A DNA stretch of 64,000 nucleotides from the NCBI RefSeq assembly GCF_004123145.1, contig NZ_SDKC01000001.1, positions 2,389,501-2,453,500 on the forward strand. Reading direction: 5' to 3'. Positions 1-7,967 of this stretch are shown here, piece after piece. Under the pieces are notes generated by a model. It did not search any database. It saw only the letters and a program-made list of their open reading frames with translations, and had not been told where the DNA came from. The translations under genes were made by a program, and so were the position numbers. This stretch comes from Blautia faecicola (GTDB lineage Bacteria > Bacillota > Clostridia > Lachnospirales > Lachnospiraceae). Positions within the stretch are counted from its first letter, which is position 1. Each line of letters begins with the position of its first letter.

Positions 1-48
1 TTTGTTCTTTAAAATCTCTCTGAAAAAATCCTTCCGAAATGCTTTCAT
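1..48 (-). CDS. ABC transporter permease, N-terminal fragment
   Basis: The reverse strand reads from an ATG at 48 to the window edge as MKAFRKDFFREILKNK, with no stop. This basic start, followed in full-length proteins by the first membrane helix, is typical of FtsX/MacB-type permeases that pair with the ATPase just upstream. The ATPase stop codon is only 10 bases before this start, so the two are almost certainly one operon and one transporter. Only 16 residues are visible; the assignment rests mainly on context. Confidence 0.6.
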   Translation of the reverse strand, partial: MKAFRKDFFREILKNK

Positions 49-58
49 CCCTTTCCAC

Positions 59-763
59 CTACCATTCTATCTCTTCCACCGGTGTGGGATTCTCGTTTTG
101 CACCATCTCTGCCACCTTTCCGTTCCGGATCCGCACGATCCGGTCTGCCATCGGCGTCAATGCAGAGTTGTGCGTGATGACGATCATCGTCATTCCCTTT
201 TTCCGACAGGTATCCTGCAGCAGCTTCAATATCGCTTTTCCGGTCACATAGTCCAGTGCACCGGTCGGCTCATCACAGAGCAGCAACTTGGGATTTTTTG
301 CCAGTGCTCTGGCAATTGCCACCCTCTGCTGCTCCCCGCCGGAAAGCTGTGCCGGGAAATTGTACATGCGTTCCCCCAGCCCCACTTCCTCGAGAACCGT
401 CTTTGCATCCAGCGGATCTTTACAGATCTGAAGCGCCAGCTCCACATTTTCCAGTGCGGTCAGGTTTTGCATCAGGTTATAAAACTGAAACACAAAACCA
501 ATGTCCTCTCTCCGGTACTGGATTATCTTTTTTCCCTTTAGCTGATCCACCCGGGTTCCATCCACGGATACTTTTCCTGTCGTCGCGCTGTCCATGCCGC
601 CGAGAATATTTAATACCGTTGTCTTTCCTGCTCCACTCGGTCCGACCACAACCACAAATTCTCCCTTTTCCACCTGAAAAGAGATGCCGTCTGCGGCCTT
701 AATCGTCACTTCTCCCATCTGATAGGTTTTTGTCACCTGATCCAGTTCCACATATGCTGCCAT
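59..763 (-). CDS. ABC transporter ATP-binding protein (MacB/LolD type)
   Basis: A 234-residue cytoplasmic ATPase that would power an FtsX-like permease moving lipids, peptides or drugs, or sensing the envelope. Walker A GPSGAGKT is at residues 41-48, the Q-loop at FQFYN (about 92-96), the signature LSGGEQQR at about 140-147, Walker [13 protein letters not shown] at about 160-171 and the H-loop in VITHN near 197. The ALD following DEPTG is characteristic of the LolD/MacB/FtsE branch. The start has a strong AGGAGGGTG ribosome site. The permease gene follows after 10 bases and leaves the window. The substrate cannot be inferred. Confidence 0.93.
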   Translation of the reverse strand: MAAYVELDQVTKTYQMGEVTIKAADGISFQVEKGEFVVVVGPSGAGKTTVLNILGGMDSATTGKVSVDGTRVDQLKGKKIIQYRREDIGFVFQFYNLMQNLTALENVELALQICKDPLDAKTVLEEVGLGERMYNFPAQLSGGEQQRVAIARALAKNPKLLLCDEPTGALDYVTGKAILKLLQDTCRKKGMTMIVITHNSALTPMADRIVRIRNGKVAEMVQNENPTPVEEIEW

Positions 764-829
764 AACACCCTCCTGTCTTTCGTATGAAATGATACTATCC
801 TGTTCGTATTATCTGTTTATCCGAATTCC

Positions 830-1462
830 TCAGATACTCCACGAATCCGCTTCCCTGCAAAAGATCCGTTGCAGCTGTTCCCCACATTTTTCCACTTCTC
901 CCAGTACTTCCCTCCTGCCTTTTTGCGTGTCAAACCAATTTTCCCGGTTGACTCCCACATCCGAAGGGCAAATGAGAAAGGTTGTCTGTGGATATAAGTA
1001 CTGATAATACAGCTTGCATCTTCTGGCATGCTGGGCTTTGCAGCAGATAATTGCCTTTTTCACCCGAATGCCCGCTGCATCTGTCACTTTTCTGGAGTTG
1101 ATCGCATTCTGATAGGTAAATGTAGCCGCATCTTCCCGCAGGATCACTTCTTCCGGTACGCCTTCTTTTCTTAGCACATCTCTCATAAATTCCCACTCGG
1201 TCTGATACGGTCCCGGATAGTTTTCCTGCATCGCCTGTACCCCTGCAAATGCTCCTTTTCCGATACTGTATTTCCCGGAAGGCAGAATCCAGGGTGCCAT
1301 CCCTTCTTTCCACAGCCGCGCCGCCTCTATGGACATCTGCGGAAATCCGTTTCCCGGCACAAAGAGGATATCTGCCTTCTCCGGTTCATCTTCCACAAAA
1401 ATAAAATCACTGATCTGATCTAAAAAACGCTCATATTCTCTGTCTTTCTTTTGTATTCCCAT
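830..1462 (-). CDS. YdcF/SanA-like DUF218 family protein
   Basis: A 210-residue protein of the DUF218 (YdcF/ElyC/SanA) family. The early VPGNGF motif and the SIEAARLWKEG segment match the family pattern of a Rossmann-like fold in which acidic and glycine residues line a small-molecule pocket; the GVPEEVILREDAATFTYQNA segment is the usual second conserved block. No signal peptide or membrane helix is seen, so this is the short soluble version. Biochemical function is unresolved in the family (YdcF binds S-adenosylmethionine; SanA and ElyC affect the envelope). It lies 28 bases after the amidase in the same direction, suggesting co-transcription. Confidence 0.8.
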   Translation of the reverse strand: MGIQKKDREYERFLDQISDFIFVEDEPEKADILFVPGNGFPQMSIEAARLWKEGMAPWILPSGKYSIGKGAFAGVQAMQENYPGPYQTEWEFMRDVLRKEGVPEEVILREDAATFTYQNAINSRKVTDAAGIRVKKAIICCKAQHARRCKLYYQYLYPQTTFLICPSDVGVNRENWFDTQKGRREVLGEVEKCGEQLQRIFCREADSWSI

Positions 1463-1490
1463 GGATCTGCTCCCTTCTTCGTCCTGGCTC

Positions 1491-2255
1491 CTACCGGGTC
1501 GTGATCAACGTCTGATATCCGTCCCGCCGGAGCCTCTGTTCCATCAAAACGGCATTGCCGAGCTGTTCGAAAGCCCCGACCTGCACTTTATAATATCCGT
1601 CCTGCTGTAAGATATAAGACGGATATCCCTTATCCAGCAGTTCATAATTCATCCGGTCTGCATTTTCTTTGTTCTTAAATATCCCCACCTGTACCCGGTA
1701 CAACAACGGATCTTCCACCGTCTCCTGATCCAGCGTGCCAAGAATCGCTTCCGCAATGGCTTCTGCGATTTCTGAAAATTTTTCATCGAACAACTGGTTA
1801 TCCGCTTCGCTGTTGATAAAGCCCACTTCAATCAGAAGCGCCGGCATATTTGTTCTTCGCAGTACCACAAGCCCCGGCCGCTCTTTCACGCCAAGATTCC
1901 GAAATCCCACATCTTCCAGCGCCCCGTCAATGGCCTCCGCCATCTCCAGTTTGATCCCTGATTTATCGTAGATCAGCGTCTCCACGCCCTGGTACTGATT
2001 CGATCTCGGACTGGAATTTCTGTGGATCGAGATAAAATAATCGGCTTCTTCCCGGTTGGCAATCTGTGCTTTTTCAAACGGTGTCTGATAGACATCTGTG
2101 GTTCTCGTATACACCACATCCTGTCTGCCTGCCTCCAGAAGCCTTCCCACTTCCAACGCCAGTCTCAGATTGTCATCCTTTTCTTGTCTGCCCTGATAGA
2201 CCGCACCCGGATCCTCCCCTCCGTGTCCGCTGTCCACTACAATCTTATATGCCAT
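1491..2255 (-). CDS. N-acetylmuramoyl-L-alanine amidase with C-terminal SPOR domain
   Basis: A 254-residue zinc amidase cleaving the bond between muramic acid and L-alanine in peptidoglycan. The Amidase_3 domain spans residues 3-175: zinc ligands H11 (in DSGHGG), E25 and H78 (in SIHRN), and catalytic E143 (in LLIEVGFIN). Residues 185-254 form a SPOR repeat with two halves, YRVQVGIFKNKENAD and YYKVQVGAFEQLGNA. There is no signal peptide: the catalytic domain starts at residue 3, the architecture of Bacillus CwlC, a mother-cell lysis enzyme made late in sporulation. A sporulation role is therefore likely but inferred. Confidence 0.92.
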   Translation of the reverse strand: MAYKIVVDSGHGGEDPGAVYQGRQEKDDNLRLALEVGRLLEAGRQDVVYTRTTDVYQTPFEKAQIANREEADYFISIHRNSSPRSNQYQGVETLIYDKSGIKLEMAEAIDGALEDVGFRNLGVKERPGLVVLRRTNMPALLIEVGFINSEADNQLFDEKFSEIAEAIAEAILGTLDQETVEDPLLYRVQVGIFKNKENADRMNYELLDKGYPSYILQQDGYYKVQVGAFEQLGNAVLMEQRLRRDGYQTLITTR

Positions 2256-2335
2256 ACTTTTCCGCCTGTATTTCTTTTCTTCTTTTTACTATATGCCTAT
2301 CTGCACGGAAATGTTGTTTTATAATTCATTATATC

Positions 2336-2369
2336 AAAAAGGACACCGGCGTAAAAGCCGATGCCCTTG
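2336..2369 (-). terminator. Rho-independent terminator after the sugar ABC operon
   Basis: On the minus strand the transcript would fold GGGCATCGGC with GCCGGTGTCC around a TTTTAC loop, then run into TTTTT. It lies about 170 bases past the last permease stop, with repeat A1 in between, so the repeat is probably transcribed with the operon. Confidence 0.75.
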
Positions 2370-2394
2370 ATTTTATAGATATTTTATATTATTT

Positions 2395-2539
2395 GTTACT
2401 GTTCACTCCGTGCCCAGCAACACGCTGCGCGATGCACAGAATTTATGCTAATCGCATAAATTCGCGCGATATGTCTCGGGTTTTCTGTGACCTTCGCTCA
2501 CAAAAAACACCTCGCGGGATATTACCAGTGAACAGTAAC
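2395..2539. repeat. Family A structured repeat, copy A1
   Basis: A 145-bp element with perfect 13-bp ends GTTACTGTTCACT / AGTGAACAGTAAC. Inside are a hairpin AATTTATGC/GCATAAATT, the constant block TCTCGGGTTTT, a second hairpin around GTGA/TCAC, and the constant block ACACCTCGCGGGAT. It begins two bases past the permease stop codon (stop at 2542-2544). Related copies are at 14671 and 21770. No reading frame is evident. Confidence 0.85.
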
Positions 2540-2541
2540 TA

Positions 2542-3393
2542 TTATTTTACTGCGCCGTTTACTACACCGTTGATAATCTGTTTCTGGCAGATCAGATAGA
2601 AGATCAGGATCGGCAGCAACGCCAGCAGATAAGAGGCGAATGCCAGGTTATAATTAGTTCCGAACTGAGTCTGGAAGTTTAACTGCGCCAGTGGTAACGT
2701 ATTTTTTCCTGTTCCGGACATGATAACCAGCGGAGTCATGACATCGTTCCAGGTACTCATCGCAGTCAGTACCGCAACGGTCGCATGCATCGGTTTCATG
2801 ATCGGGAAAATAATGTTCCAGTAAGTGCTCCAGGTGGTAGCTCCGTCCACACGGGCTGCCTCTTCAAGCGCCAGCGGGATATTCTTCAGATAACCGGAAT
2901 ATAACAGAATATTCATCGGCATAAAGAATACCACATACAGTACGATCACACCAACACGGTTGGCGATTCCAAGCTGTGCCGTCTGTTTTACCAGCGGCAT
3001 CATCAGGATCGCAAACGGAACAAACATACCGCTTACAATATACAGATATGCAAAATTATAAAACTTTTTATTTGCCATGCTTCTTCCGATCGCATATCCT
3101 GCCAGAGAATGGATCAGGATAGCGAGGATCACGGTCACGATCGTAAGCAGTAAACTGTTTCCCAGAGAATGCCAGAAATCGGTTACTTTCATCGCTTCCG
3201 CAAAGTTTGCAAAACTCCAGGTTTTCGGAAATGCAAGTGCTCCCGCGATATCGTTTGTCATCTCAGACGGCTGTTTGAACGCAATGATCACTGCCATATA
3301 CAGAGGGAAAAACACAGTGAGGCAGCCGATGATCAGTAAAATAGTAATCGGCCAGTTAACTTTTGCTGTCTGATTATTTGTTTTCTTACTCAT
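2542..3393 (-). CDS. Carbohydrate ABC transporter permease (MalG type)
   Basis: A 283-residue inner-membrane protein with about six helices, the second permease of a CUT1 sugar importer. The cytoplasmic EAA loop that docks the ATPase reads EEAARVDGATTW (about residues 177-188), followed by the usual IIFPIMKP. Its start codon overlaps the stop of the MalF-type permease by one base (TAATG), implying translational coupling. No ATPase gene lies in this operon; such importers in Firmicutes usually share an MsmX-type ATPase encoded elsewhere. Substrate unknown, probably an oligosaccharide. Confidence 0.93.
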   Translation of the reverse strand: MSKKTNNQTAKVNWPITILLIIGCLTVFFPLYMAVIIAFKQPSEMTNDIAGALAFPKTWSFANFAEAMKVTDFWHSLGNSLLLTIVTVILAILIHSLAGYAIGRSMANKKFYNFAYLYIVSGMFVPFAILMMPLVKQTAQLGIANRVGVIVLYVVFFMPMNILLYSGYLKNIPLALEEAARVDGATTWSTYWNIIFPIMKPMHATVAVLTAMSTWNDVMTPLVIMSGTGKNTLPLAQLNFQTQFGTNYNLAFASYLLALLPILIFYLICQKQIINGVVNGAVK

Positions 3394-4274
3394 TATAACT
3401 GTTCCTCCTTCTTACCCATTACTGTCATCTGGAATGCAGAGATTGCCACGATAACGACAAAGAACAGAACCGCGTTCGCACTCTGGAAACCAAACTGTCC
3501 GCCACTCATACCGTTCTGGTAGATCAGGTAAGAGATGGACTCTGTACTCTGGGACGGACCACCCTTGGTCAATGCCATGATCTGGTCAAATACCATCAGG
3601 AAGTTCTTCATACACAGCACCATATTAATGGTAAAGAACGGAATGATCAGCGGGAAGGTCAGATCTTTGAATCTTCTCCAACCGGTTGCCCCGTCGATCG
3701 CGCCGGCTTCATAGACATCTTCCGGTACGGTCTGCAGACCGGAAATATAGATAATCGTATTCATCGCGATCGCCTGCCATGCTCCTACAATGACGATACC
3801 GAACCATGCAGTGTTCTCTTTTGCCAAAATACTGGAGCTTAACCATTCGATTCCTGCTGCCTGTCCGGCTGCCGGAAGAATATAAGTAAAGAAGAAACTG
3901 AAAATATAACCGATAACCAGTCCCCCCAGAATATTCGGGATGAAATAGATTCCTCTCATCACGGTTTTGCCCTTGATCTTCGCATTCAGTCCCAGTGCCA
4001 GAAGAAGACTGATGATATTTACGATCACGGTACAAACAATTGCATATTTAAACGTAAACAGATACGATCTTCCCACACGGGCATCCGTAAACAGATCTTT
4101 GTAGTTTCGAAGTCCGACAAAATCATAGCTTCCATATCCCTTGAAGTTTGTAAAACTGTAGATAAAACCTTTGATCAGCGGCAATGTATTAAAGCAGAAA
4201 AACAGTACCAGTACCGGAATGGTAATCAGGAGAAACGTGCGCTCTCTGTCGTTGGTTTTTCCTTTCTTATTCAT
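3393..4274 (-). CDS. Carbohydrate ABC transporter permease (MalF type)
   Basis: A 293-residue six-helix permease, partner of the downstream MalG-type protein. The first helix begins near residue 14 (FLLITIPVLVLFFCFNTLPL). The EAA loop reads EAGAIDGATGWRRFKDLTFP (about residues 188-207). The tail FQMTVMGKKEEQL is typical of CUT1 permeases. It follows the binding-protein gene after 17 bases and overlaps the next gene by one base, so binding protein and permeases form one transcript. Confidence 0.93.
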   Translation of the reverse strand: MNKKGKTNDRERTFLLITIPVLVLFFCFNTLPLIKGFIYSFTNFKGYGSYDFVGLRNYKDLFTDARVGRSYLFTFKYAIVCTVIVNIISLLLALGLNAKIKGKTVMRGIYFIPNILGGLVIGYIFSFFFTYILPAAGQAAGIEWLSSSILAKENTAWFGIVIVGAWQAIAMNTIIYISGLQTVPEDVYEAGAIDGATGWRRFKDLTFPLIIPFFTINMVLCMKNFLMVFDQIMALTKGGPSQSTESISYLIYQNGMSGGQFGFQSANAVLFFVVIVAISAFQMTVMGKKEEQL

Positions 4275-4291
4275 CGTTCTTATCCCCTTTC

Positions 4292-5590
4292 CTAATTATT
4301 ACTTCCGTTTTCTTTTTCGTAATCCTGTACTTTCTGGATCAGATCACGGTTGTAACGAACCCACTCAGTATCAAATTTTTTCAGGAATTTGTCGGTAGCA
4401 TTGTCGCTGTCATCCAGCAGGTACGTCTGGATCATCGCATCTACAGACATTTCACTCGGATAGTGGTGATCCTGGTAGTCTACCAGTTTTCCCTCGTTGA
4501 TGTAATCTTTCATACCATCCAGCATAGACGGCAGATCAAAATCACCTTTTTTACACGGTACGGCACTCTGATCATCGATGTATGCCTGTACATTTTCATC
4601 TTCCATGAAGAAACGCAGTACCTCATATGCTTCTTCTTTGTGTTTGCAGTTTTTCATAACAGAAAACTGTAAATCATTACCGGAGTTCAGAACATTTTCC
4701 TCTGCATTGTTGCTTGCAGGGAATACGAACGAATCGATATTCATATCCGGATTTACCGATTTGATCTGCGGAACAGCGTAACTTCCGATCACAAACATTG
4801 CAGATTCTCCTTTGGCAAATGCGGTACATGCATCGTTGTATCCGTACGCTGCCGGGTTGTCCTGTGCATATGTCAGAAGTGCTTTTTCTTTCTCTGCCAC
4901 TTCTCTGTAATTATCGGTAAATGTGGTATTGCCTTTGTTTACCTCCGAACACACATCAGACGGAGCCAGATCTACAGCGATCGCATTCCACGGAGCCAGG
5001 CAGGTCCAGGAATCCTTGAATCCGAAGTACAGTGGCTGAATGCCTTCTGCTTCGATCTTCTCACACAGAGCGGTAAATTCATCCCAGGTCGTCGGGATCG
5101 TCCATCCATGTTCCTCAAACATATCTCTATTATAAAGAACACCGGCTGCGTTTGCCATGTACGGCAGTGCATACGTTCCGTCCATCGGTACATATTCCAG
5201 TTCCTTATCGTTCTGCAGATATGCCTCTTTGACATCTGCAAGCCCGTCAAAATCAGAAATATCCATCAACATATCAGAATCAAGGAAATTGGAGTAGTTT
5301 ACATCACCACCGATTCCGATAATATCCGGATAATCCTCACGAATAAATCTGGTTTTCAGAATGGTCATGGCGTCGTTCGGGGAATCGATCACCAGTTCAA
5401 TATTGTCGTGTGTCTCATTGAATTTCTTTTCCAGCTCTTCAAATACATCTACGGCTTCCGGTTTGTACTGAACAACTTCAATCTTTACTTTTCCGTTTGC
5501 TTCCTCTTTTCCACATCCGGAAAGCATGGTTCCAGCTGCCATCACACCAGCCATTCCAAGACAGAGCGCTGCTTTTCCACGTCTTTTCAT
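4292..5590 (-). CDS. Sugar ABC transporter substrate-binding lipoprotein
   Basis: A 432-residue extracytoplasmic solute-binding protein of family 1. Residues 1-25 are a lipoprotein signal peptide ending in the lipobox LSGC, so C26 would be lipidated and hold the protein on the outer face of the membrane. The mature part shows family landmarks: an early EKKFNETHDNIELVI segment and the middle block containing MFEEHGWTIPTTWDEFTAL. It is first in a binding protein-MalF-MalG operon. The sugar is not deducible; the many aromatic residues suit an oligosaccharide. Confidence 0.93.
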   Translation of the reverse strand: MKRRGKAALCLGMAGVMAAGTMLSGCGKEEANGKVKIEVVQYKPEAVDVFEELEKKFNETHDNIELVIDSPNDAMTILKTRFIREDYPDIIGIGGDVNYSNFLDSDMLMDISDFDGLADVKEAYLQNDKELEYVPMDGTYALPYMANAAGVLYNRDMFEEHGWTIPTTWDEFTALCEKIEAEGIQPLYFGFKDSWTCLAPWNAIAVDLAPSDVCSEVNKGNTTFTDNYREVAEKEKALLTYAQDNPAAYGYNDACTAFAKGESAMFVIGSYAVPQIKSVNPDMNIDSFVFPASNNAEENVLNSGNDLQFSVMKNCKHKEEAYEVLRFFMEDENVQAYIDDQSAVPCKKGDFDLPSMLDGMKDYINEGKLVDYQDHHYPSEMSVDAMIQTYLLDDSDNATDKFLKKFDTEWVRYNRDLIQKVQDYEKENGSNN

Positions 5591-5633
5591 TTTCCATAAT
5601 TCCTTTCCTTATTGATCTTATAAACCGTTTTGA

Positions 5634-5662
5634 ATTCTAGTTAGTTTTGTCAGGTTTTGCAA
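5634..5662 (-). promoter_or_regulatory. Candidate sigma-A promoter for the sugar ABC operon
   Basis: On the minus strand TTGCAA (5657-5662), 17 bases, then TAGAAT (5634-5639), 44 bases before the binding-protein start. A second possible pair, TTGGAC-17-TATAGA, lies further upstream near 5710-5740. Beyond these promoters I see no operator or riboswitch in the 5591-5890 stretch, which is AT-rich. Confidence 0.45.
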
Positions 5663-5890
5663 CATGTTTACAAAAACACCAATATTTTATACAATAATTC
5701 TATATGTTTTTTGTGTATTATGTCCAAGAAACATTTTTAACATTCTTTCTTTTTCACGTATAAATTTTTGATTTTTGTATAGAATGTTGATAACAGCGTA
5801 CTTTTTTTGCGTCCTCCGTAGTTTTCCCGGTAATTTCCAGCTTAATTTACTGAAAATAGTTTCATTTTGTTCGATTCAGATACATATTTA

Positions 5891-5918
5891 TTGATTTTTT
5901 TAATAGATAGCTTATAAT
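5891..5918 (+). promoter_or_regulatory. Sigma-A promoter for the BlaI-like gene
   Basis: TTGATT (5891-5896), a 16-base spacer and a perfect TATAAT (5913-5918), about 52 bases before the start codon at 5970. It points away from the sugar ABC operon. Confidence 0.7.
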
Positions 5919-5969
5919 AAAAGCAGTATCATTATTGTTACTTATTAAATTTATGTGAAAGGAGCTTTT

Positions 5970-6344
5970 ATGCAGACACTAACCCGCAAAGAAGAGCAGA
6001 TTATGCAGGCTGTATGGCAGATCGGTCATCCCTGTCTGATCTCAGAGATTCTGAAAAAGGATACCACGCTCAAAAGAAACACCGTAGCACCCGGTATCAT
6101 CACGCTTACCAAAAAAGGATATCTGAAAGTAGATTCCATCGGAAAATCCATGACCCGTACCGGAAGAGCGTATGCACCGATTGTTACCCAGCATGCTTAT
6201 GATGAACAGCAGAAACTGATTCAGTGTGTCGTAGACAGTCAGACAACGAAAGACGGAATTCTGAATTATATTCAGTTACTGATCGACACGAACCAGGCAG
6301 ACGATGCCTTCAGAGCTAATTTAAAAGAAAAGATTGAGAAATAG
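5970..6344 (+). CDS. BlaI/MecI/CopY-family transcriptional repressor
   Basis: A 124-residue winged-helix repressor. The family core is visible: LTRKEEQIMQAVWQIG at the N-terminus, a recognition region around residues 28-50 (TTLKRNTVAPGIITLTKKGYL, quoted loosely from the N-V-A-L type motif) and the polar C-terminal dimerisation helices. The start at 5970 is chosen because AAAGGAG sits six bases upstream; a GTG at 5955 in frame would place that ribosome site inside the gene. No BlaR-type sensor protease is encoded next to it, so it may respond to another signal or to a sensor elsewhere. The target gene is unknown; autoregulation is possible. Confidence 0.85.
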   Translation: MQTLTRKEEQIMQAVWQIGHPCLISEILKKDTTLKRNTVAPGIITLTKKGYLKVDSIGKSMTRTGRAYAPIVTQHAYDEQQKLIQCVVDSQTTKDGILNYIQLLIDTNQADDAFRANLKEKIEK

Positions 6345-6386
6345 CAGTATTTGAGATTTTATGAATGAAGAAATAAACAATAAACC

Positions 6387-6426
6387 AAAAAGAACCGATG
6401 GTTTCTGACGATGCCTTTTATCTGAA
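6387..6426. terminator. Left half of an interrupted bidirectional terminator
   Basis: AAAAAGAACCGATGGTTTCTG at 6387-6407 (21 bases, given here as the arm only by its ends: A-tract at 6387-6391, CTG at 6405-6407) is the 5' arm of a long hairpin. Its complement lies 1.5 kb away at 7933-7954, beyond the inserted IS element. Before insertion it lay between two convergent genes, the BlaI-like gene and the AICAR transformylase gene. Confidence 0.8.
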
Positions 6427-6434
6427 AAGCATAG
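6427..6434. repeat. Left target-site duplication of the IS element
   Basis: AAGCATAG directly precedes the left IS end and is repeated exactly at 7925-7932. An 8-bp duplication is the usual size for IS256-family transposition. Confidence 0.9.
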
Positions 6435-6456
6435 GGGAGTATCCCAAAGTTTGTGT

Positions 6457-6502
6457 AAACCTCCAAACTGATGTAAGATAGAATTACTCAGTTTGGAGGT
6501 TT
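6457..6502 (+). promoter_or_regulatory. Hairpin sequestering the transposase ribosome site
   Basis: AAACCTCCAAACTGA (6457-6471) is perfectly complementary to TCAGTTTGGAGGTTT (6488-6502), with a 16-base loop. The 3' arm contains the GGAGG ribosome site (6495-6499) of the transposase. Transcripts entering from outside the element would fold this 15-bp stem and hide the site, whereas a transcript starting inside the loop would not. Confidence 0.8.
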
Positions 6503-6507
6503 ATTTT

Positions 6508-7755
6508 ATGGCAAGAAAAAAGGATTCACCACAAAAAGCAGCACTTAGAGAACTCATGGGAAACTACCTGAAAGAAAACAATGTAAAAGTAAAAGATGGA
6601 ACAGATGTTAATTCCATTATGCGGGATATGATGTCTATCATTTTGGAAGGTGCCCTTGATCAGGAACTGGATGAAGAACTGGGATATTCCAAGTATGATT
6701 ATCGAAATAAAGAAACCGATAATTCCAGGAATGGATATTCCCAGAAAACGTTACATACCAGTTACGGAGATATGGAGATTGATATTCCAAGGGATCGAAA
6801 AGGTGACTTCGAACCACAGGTTGTAAAGAAGTATCAGAATTCGATTACGCAGGACATGGAAGAAAAGATCATTTCCATGTACGCAAAAGGAATGACTACT
6901 GCCGATATAGAAAGCCACATGCGTGAATTATACGATCTTGAGATCTCCGACAGTACTGTCAGCCGGATTACTGATAAGATCCTGCCAATAGTAAAAGAAT
7001 GGCAGGAAAGGCCATTAGAAAGTGTGTATGCTGTTGTATTTATGGATGCGATCCATTTCCATGCCCGTAATGAGGGGCGGATTGTAAAACGTGCTGTTTA
7101 CATTGCGATTGGGATCGATATGGAAGGACGTAAGGATGTCCTCGGGATGTATGTGGGTCAAAATGAAAGTGCCAAGTTCTGGCTCTCCATCCTGAATGGT
7201 CTGAAAAACCGGGGCGTAGAAGATATATTGATTGCGTGTGTGGATGGACTGACCGGTTTTCCACAGGCAATTGAAGCAGTATTTCCCCAGACCGAGATCC
7301 AGCAGTGCATCATCCATCAGATCAGGAACACCACGAAATTTGTTTCTTACAAAGAGATCAAACCACTTATGGCAGATCTGAAGCGTGTATATGCAGCTCC
7401 TACAGAAGAAGTTGCATTGGCAGAACTGGACAGCTTTGACGAAAAATGGAGCGGGAAATACCCTAAGATTGCAAAGTCATGGAAAGATAACTGGGCAAAT
7501 CTTTCAACGTATTTTAAGTATCCGGAAGCTGTCAGACGTCTGATCTATACCACGAACACGATTGAAGGATTTAACCGCCAGCTCCGGAAAGTCACCAAAT
7601 CCAAGACGGTATTTCCATCCGATGACAGTCTCTTGAAAATGCTGTATCTGGCCATGATAGATATCACCAAGAAATGGACGGGACACCGTCAGGATTGGGG
7701 ACAGATCCATTCTCAGCTGGAAATTTTCTTCGAAGAAAGATTGGAAAGGTTATAA
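6508..7755 (+). CDS. IS256-family transposase
   Basis: A 415-residue DDE transposase of the mutator/IS256 type, which cuts and joins the ends of its own element. Visible landmarks are the first catalytic aspartate region VVFMDAIHFHARN, the second VDGLTGFPQAIEAVFP followed by QQCIIHQIRN, and the C-terminal YTTNTIEGFNRQLRKVTK carrying the catalytic glutamate. The start at 6508 is chosen because GGAGG at 6495-6499 is correctly spaced; a TTG at 6493 in frame would overlap that site. Full length for the family, no frameshift. Confidence 0.95.
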   Translation: MARKKDSPQKAALRELMGNYLKENNVKVKDGTDVNSIMRDMMSIILEGALDQELDEELGYSKYDYRNKETDNSRNGYSQKTLHTSYGDMEIDIPRDRKGDFEPQVVKKYQNSITQDMEEKIISMYAKGMTTADIESHMRELYDLEISDSTVSRITDKILPIVKEWQERPLESVYAVVFMDAIHFHARNEGRIVKRAVYIAIGIDMEGRKDVLGMYVGQNESAKFWLSILNGLKNRGVEDILIACVDGLTGFPQAIEAVFPQTEIQQCIIHQIRNTTKFVSYKEIKPLMADLKRVYAAPTEEVALAELDSFDEKWSGKYPKIAKSWKDNWANLSTYFKYPEAVRRLIYTTNTIEGFNRQLRKVTKSKTVFPSDDSLLKMLYLAMIDITKKWTGHRQDWGQIHSQLEIFFEERLERL

Positions 7756-7762
7756 GCAGAAT

Positions 7763-7863
7763 GCATGCTAGGCAGGGCTGGCACAGCCAGTCCTGCTTGA
7801 CATGCCTTAAAACTGCATTATAATACAAACAAGGACAGAACCCTGAAAAACAGGTTCTGTCCT
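7763..7863. other. Two hairpins in the 3' end of the IS element
   Basis: At 7763-7805 GCATG...CATGC encloses GCAGG-CTGGC / GCCAG-CCTGC. At 7832-7863 AGGACAGAAC pairs with GTTCTGTCCT. Neither is followed by a long T-run; they may block read-through or protect the transcript end. The rest of 7756-7924 shows nothing else. Confidence 0.6.
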
Positions 7864-7924
7864 CGATAACTAATGACATATCTTATATCAGTTTTTCTGT
7901 TTACACAAAACTTGAAACGCTCTC

Positions 7925-7932
7925 AAGCATAG
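7925..7932. repeat. Right target-site duplication of the IS element
   Basis: AAGCATAG, identical to 6427-6434, immediately after the right inverted repeat. Confidence 0.9.
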
Positions 7933-7954
7933 CAGAAATCATCGGTTCTTTTTT
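7933..7954. terminator. Right half of the interrupted bidirectional terminator
   Basis: CAGAAATCATCGGTTC followed by a six-T run is complementary to 6387-6407 with one G-U pair. It is 14 bases from the AICAR transformylase stop codon. With the IS present the two arms are separated by 1.5 kb, so termination of both neighbouring genes is probably altered. Confidence 0.8.
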
Positions 7955-7967
7955 ACTCTATCTGTTT

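Larger units (their letters stand above)
6435..7924 (+). mobile_element. Complete IS256-family insertion sequence (1490 bp)
   Basis: The element is bounded by imperfect 26-bp inverted repeats (6435-6460 and 7899-7924, 19 of 26 positions matching, with TTTGTGTAAAC perfect at the inner ends) and flanked by the 8-bp direct repeat AAGCATAG. It carries one full-length transposase gene. It has landed in the loop-side arm of a terminator hairpin. Intact ends, intact gene and an exact duplication suggest a recent, possibly active insertion. The 3' part after the gene contains two strong hairpins, at 7763-7805 and 7832-7863, that may stop transcripts at the right end. Confidence 0.93.
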
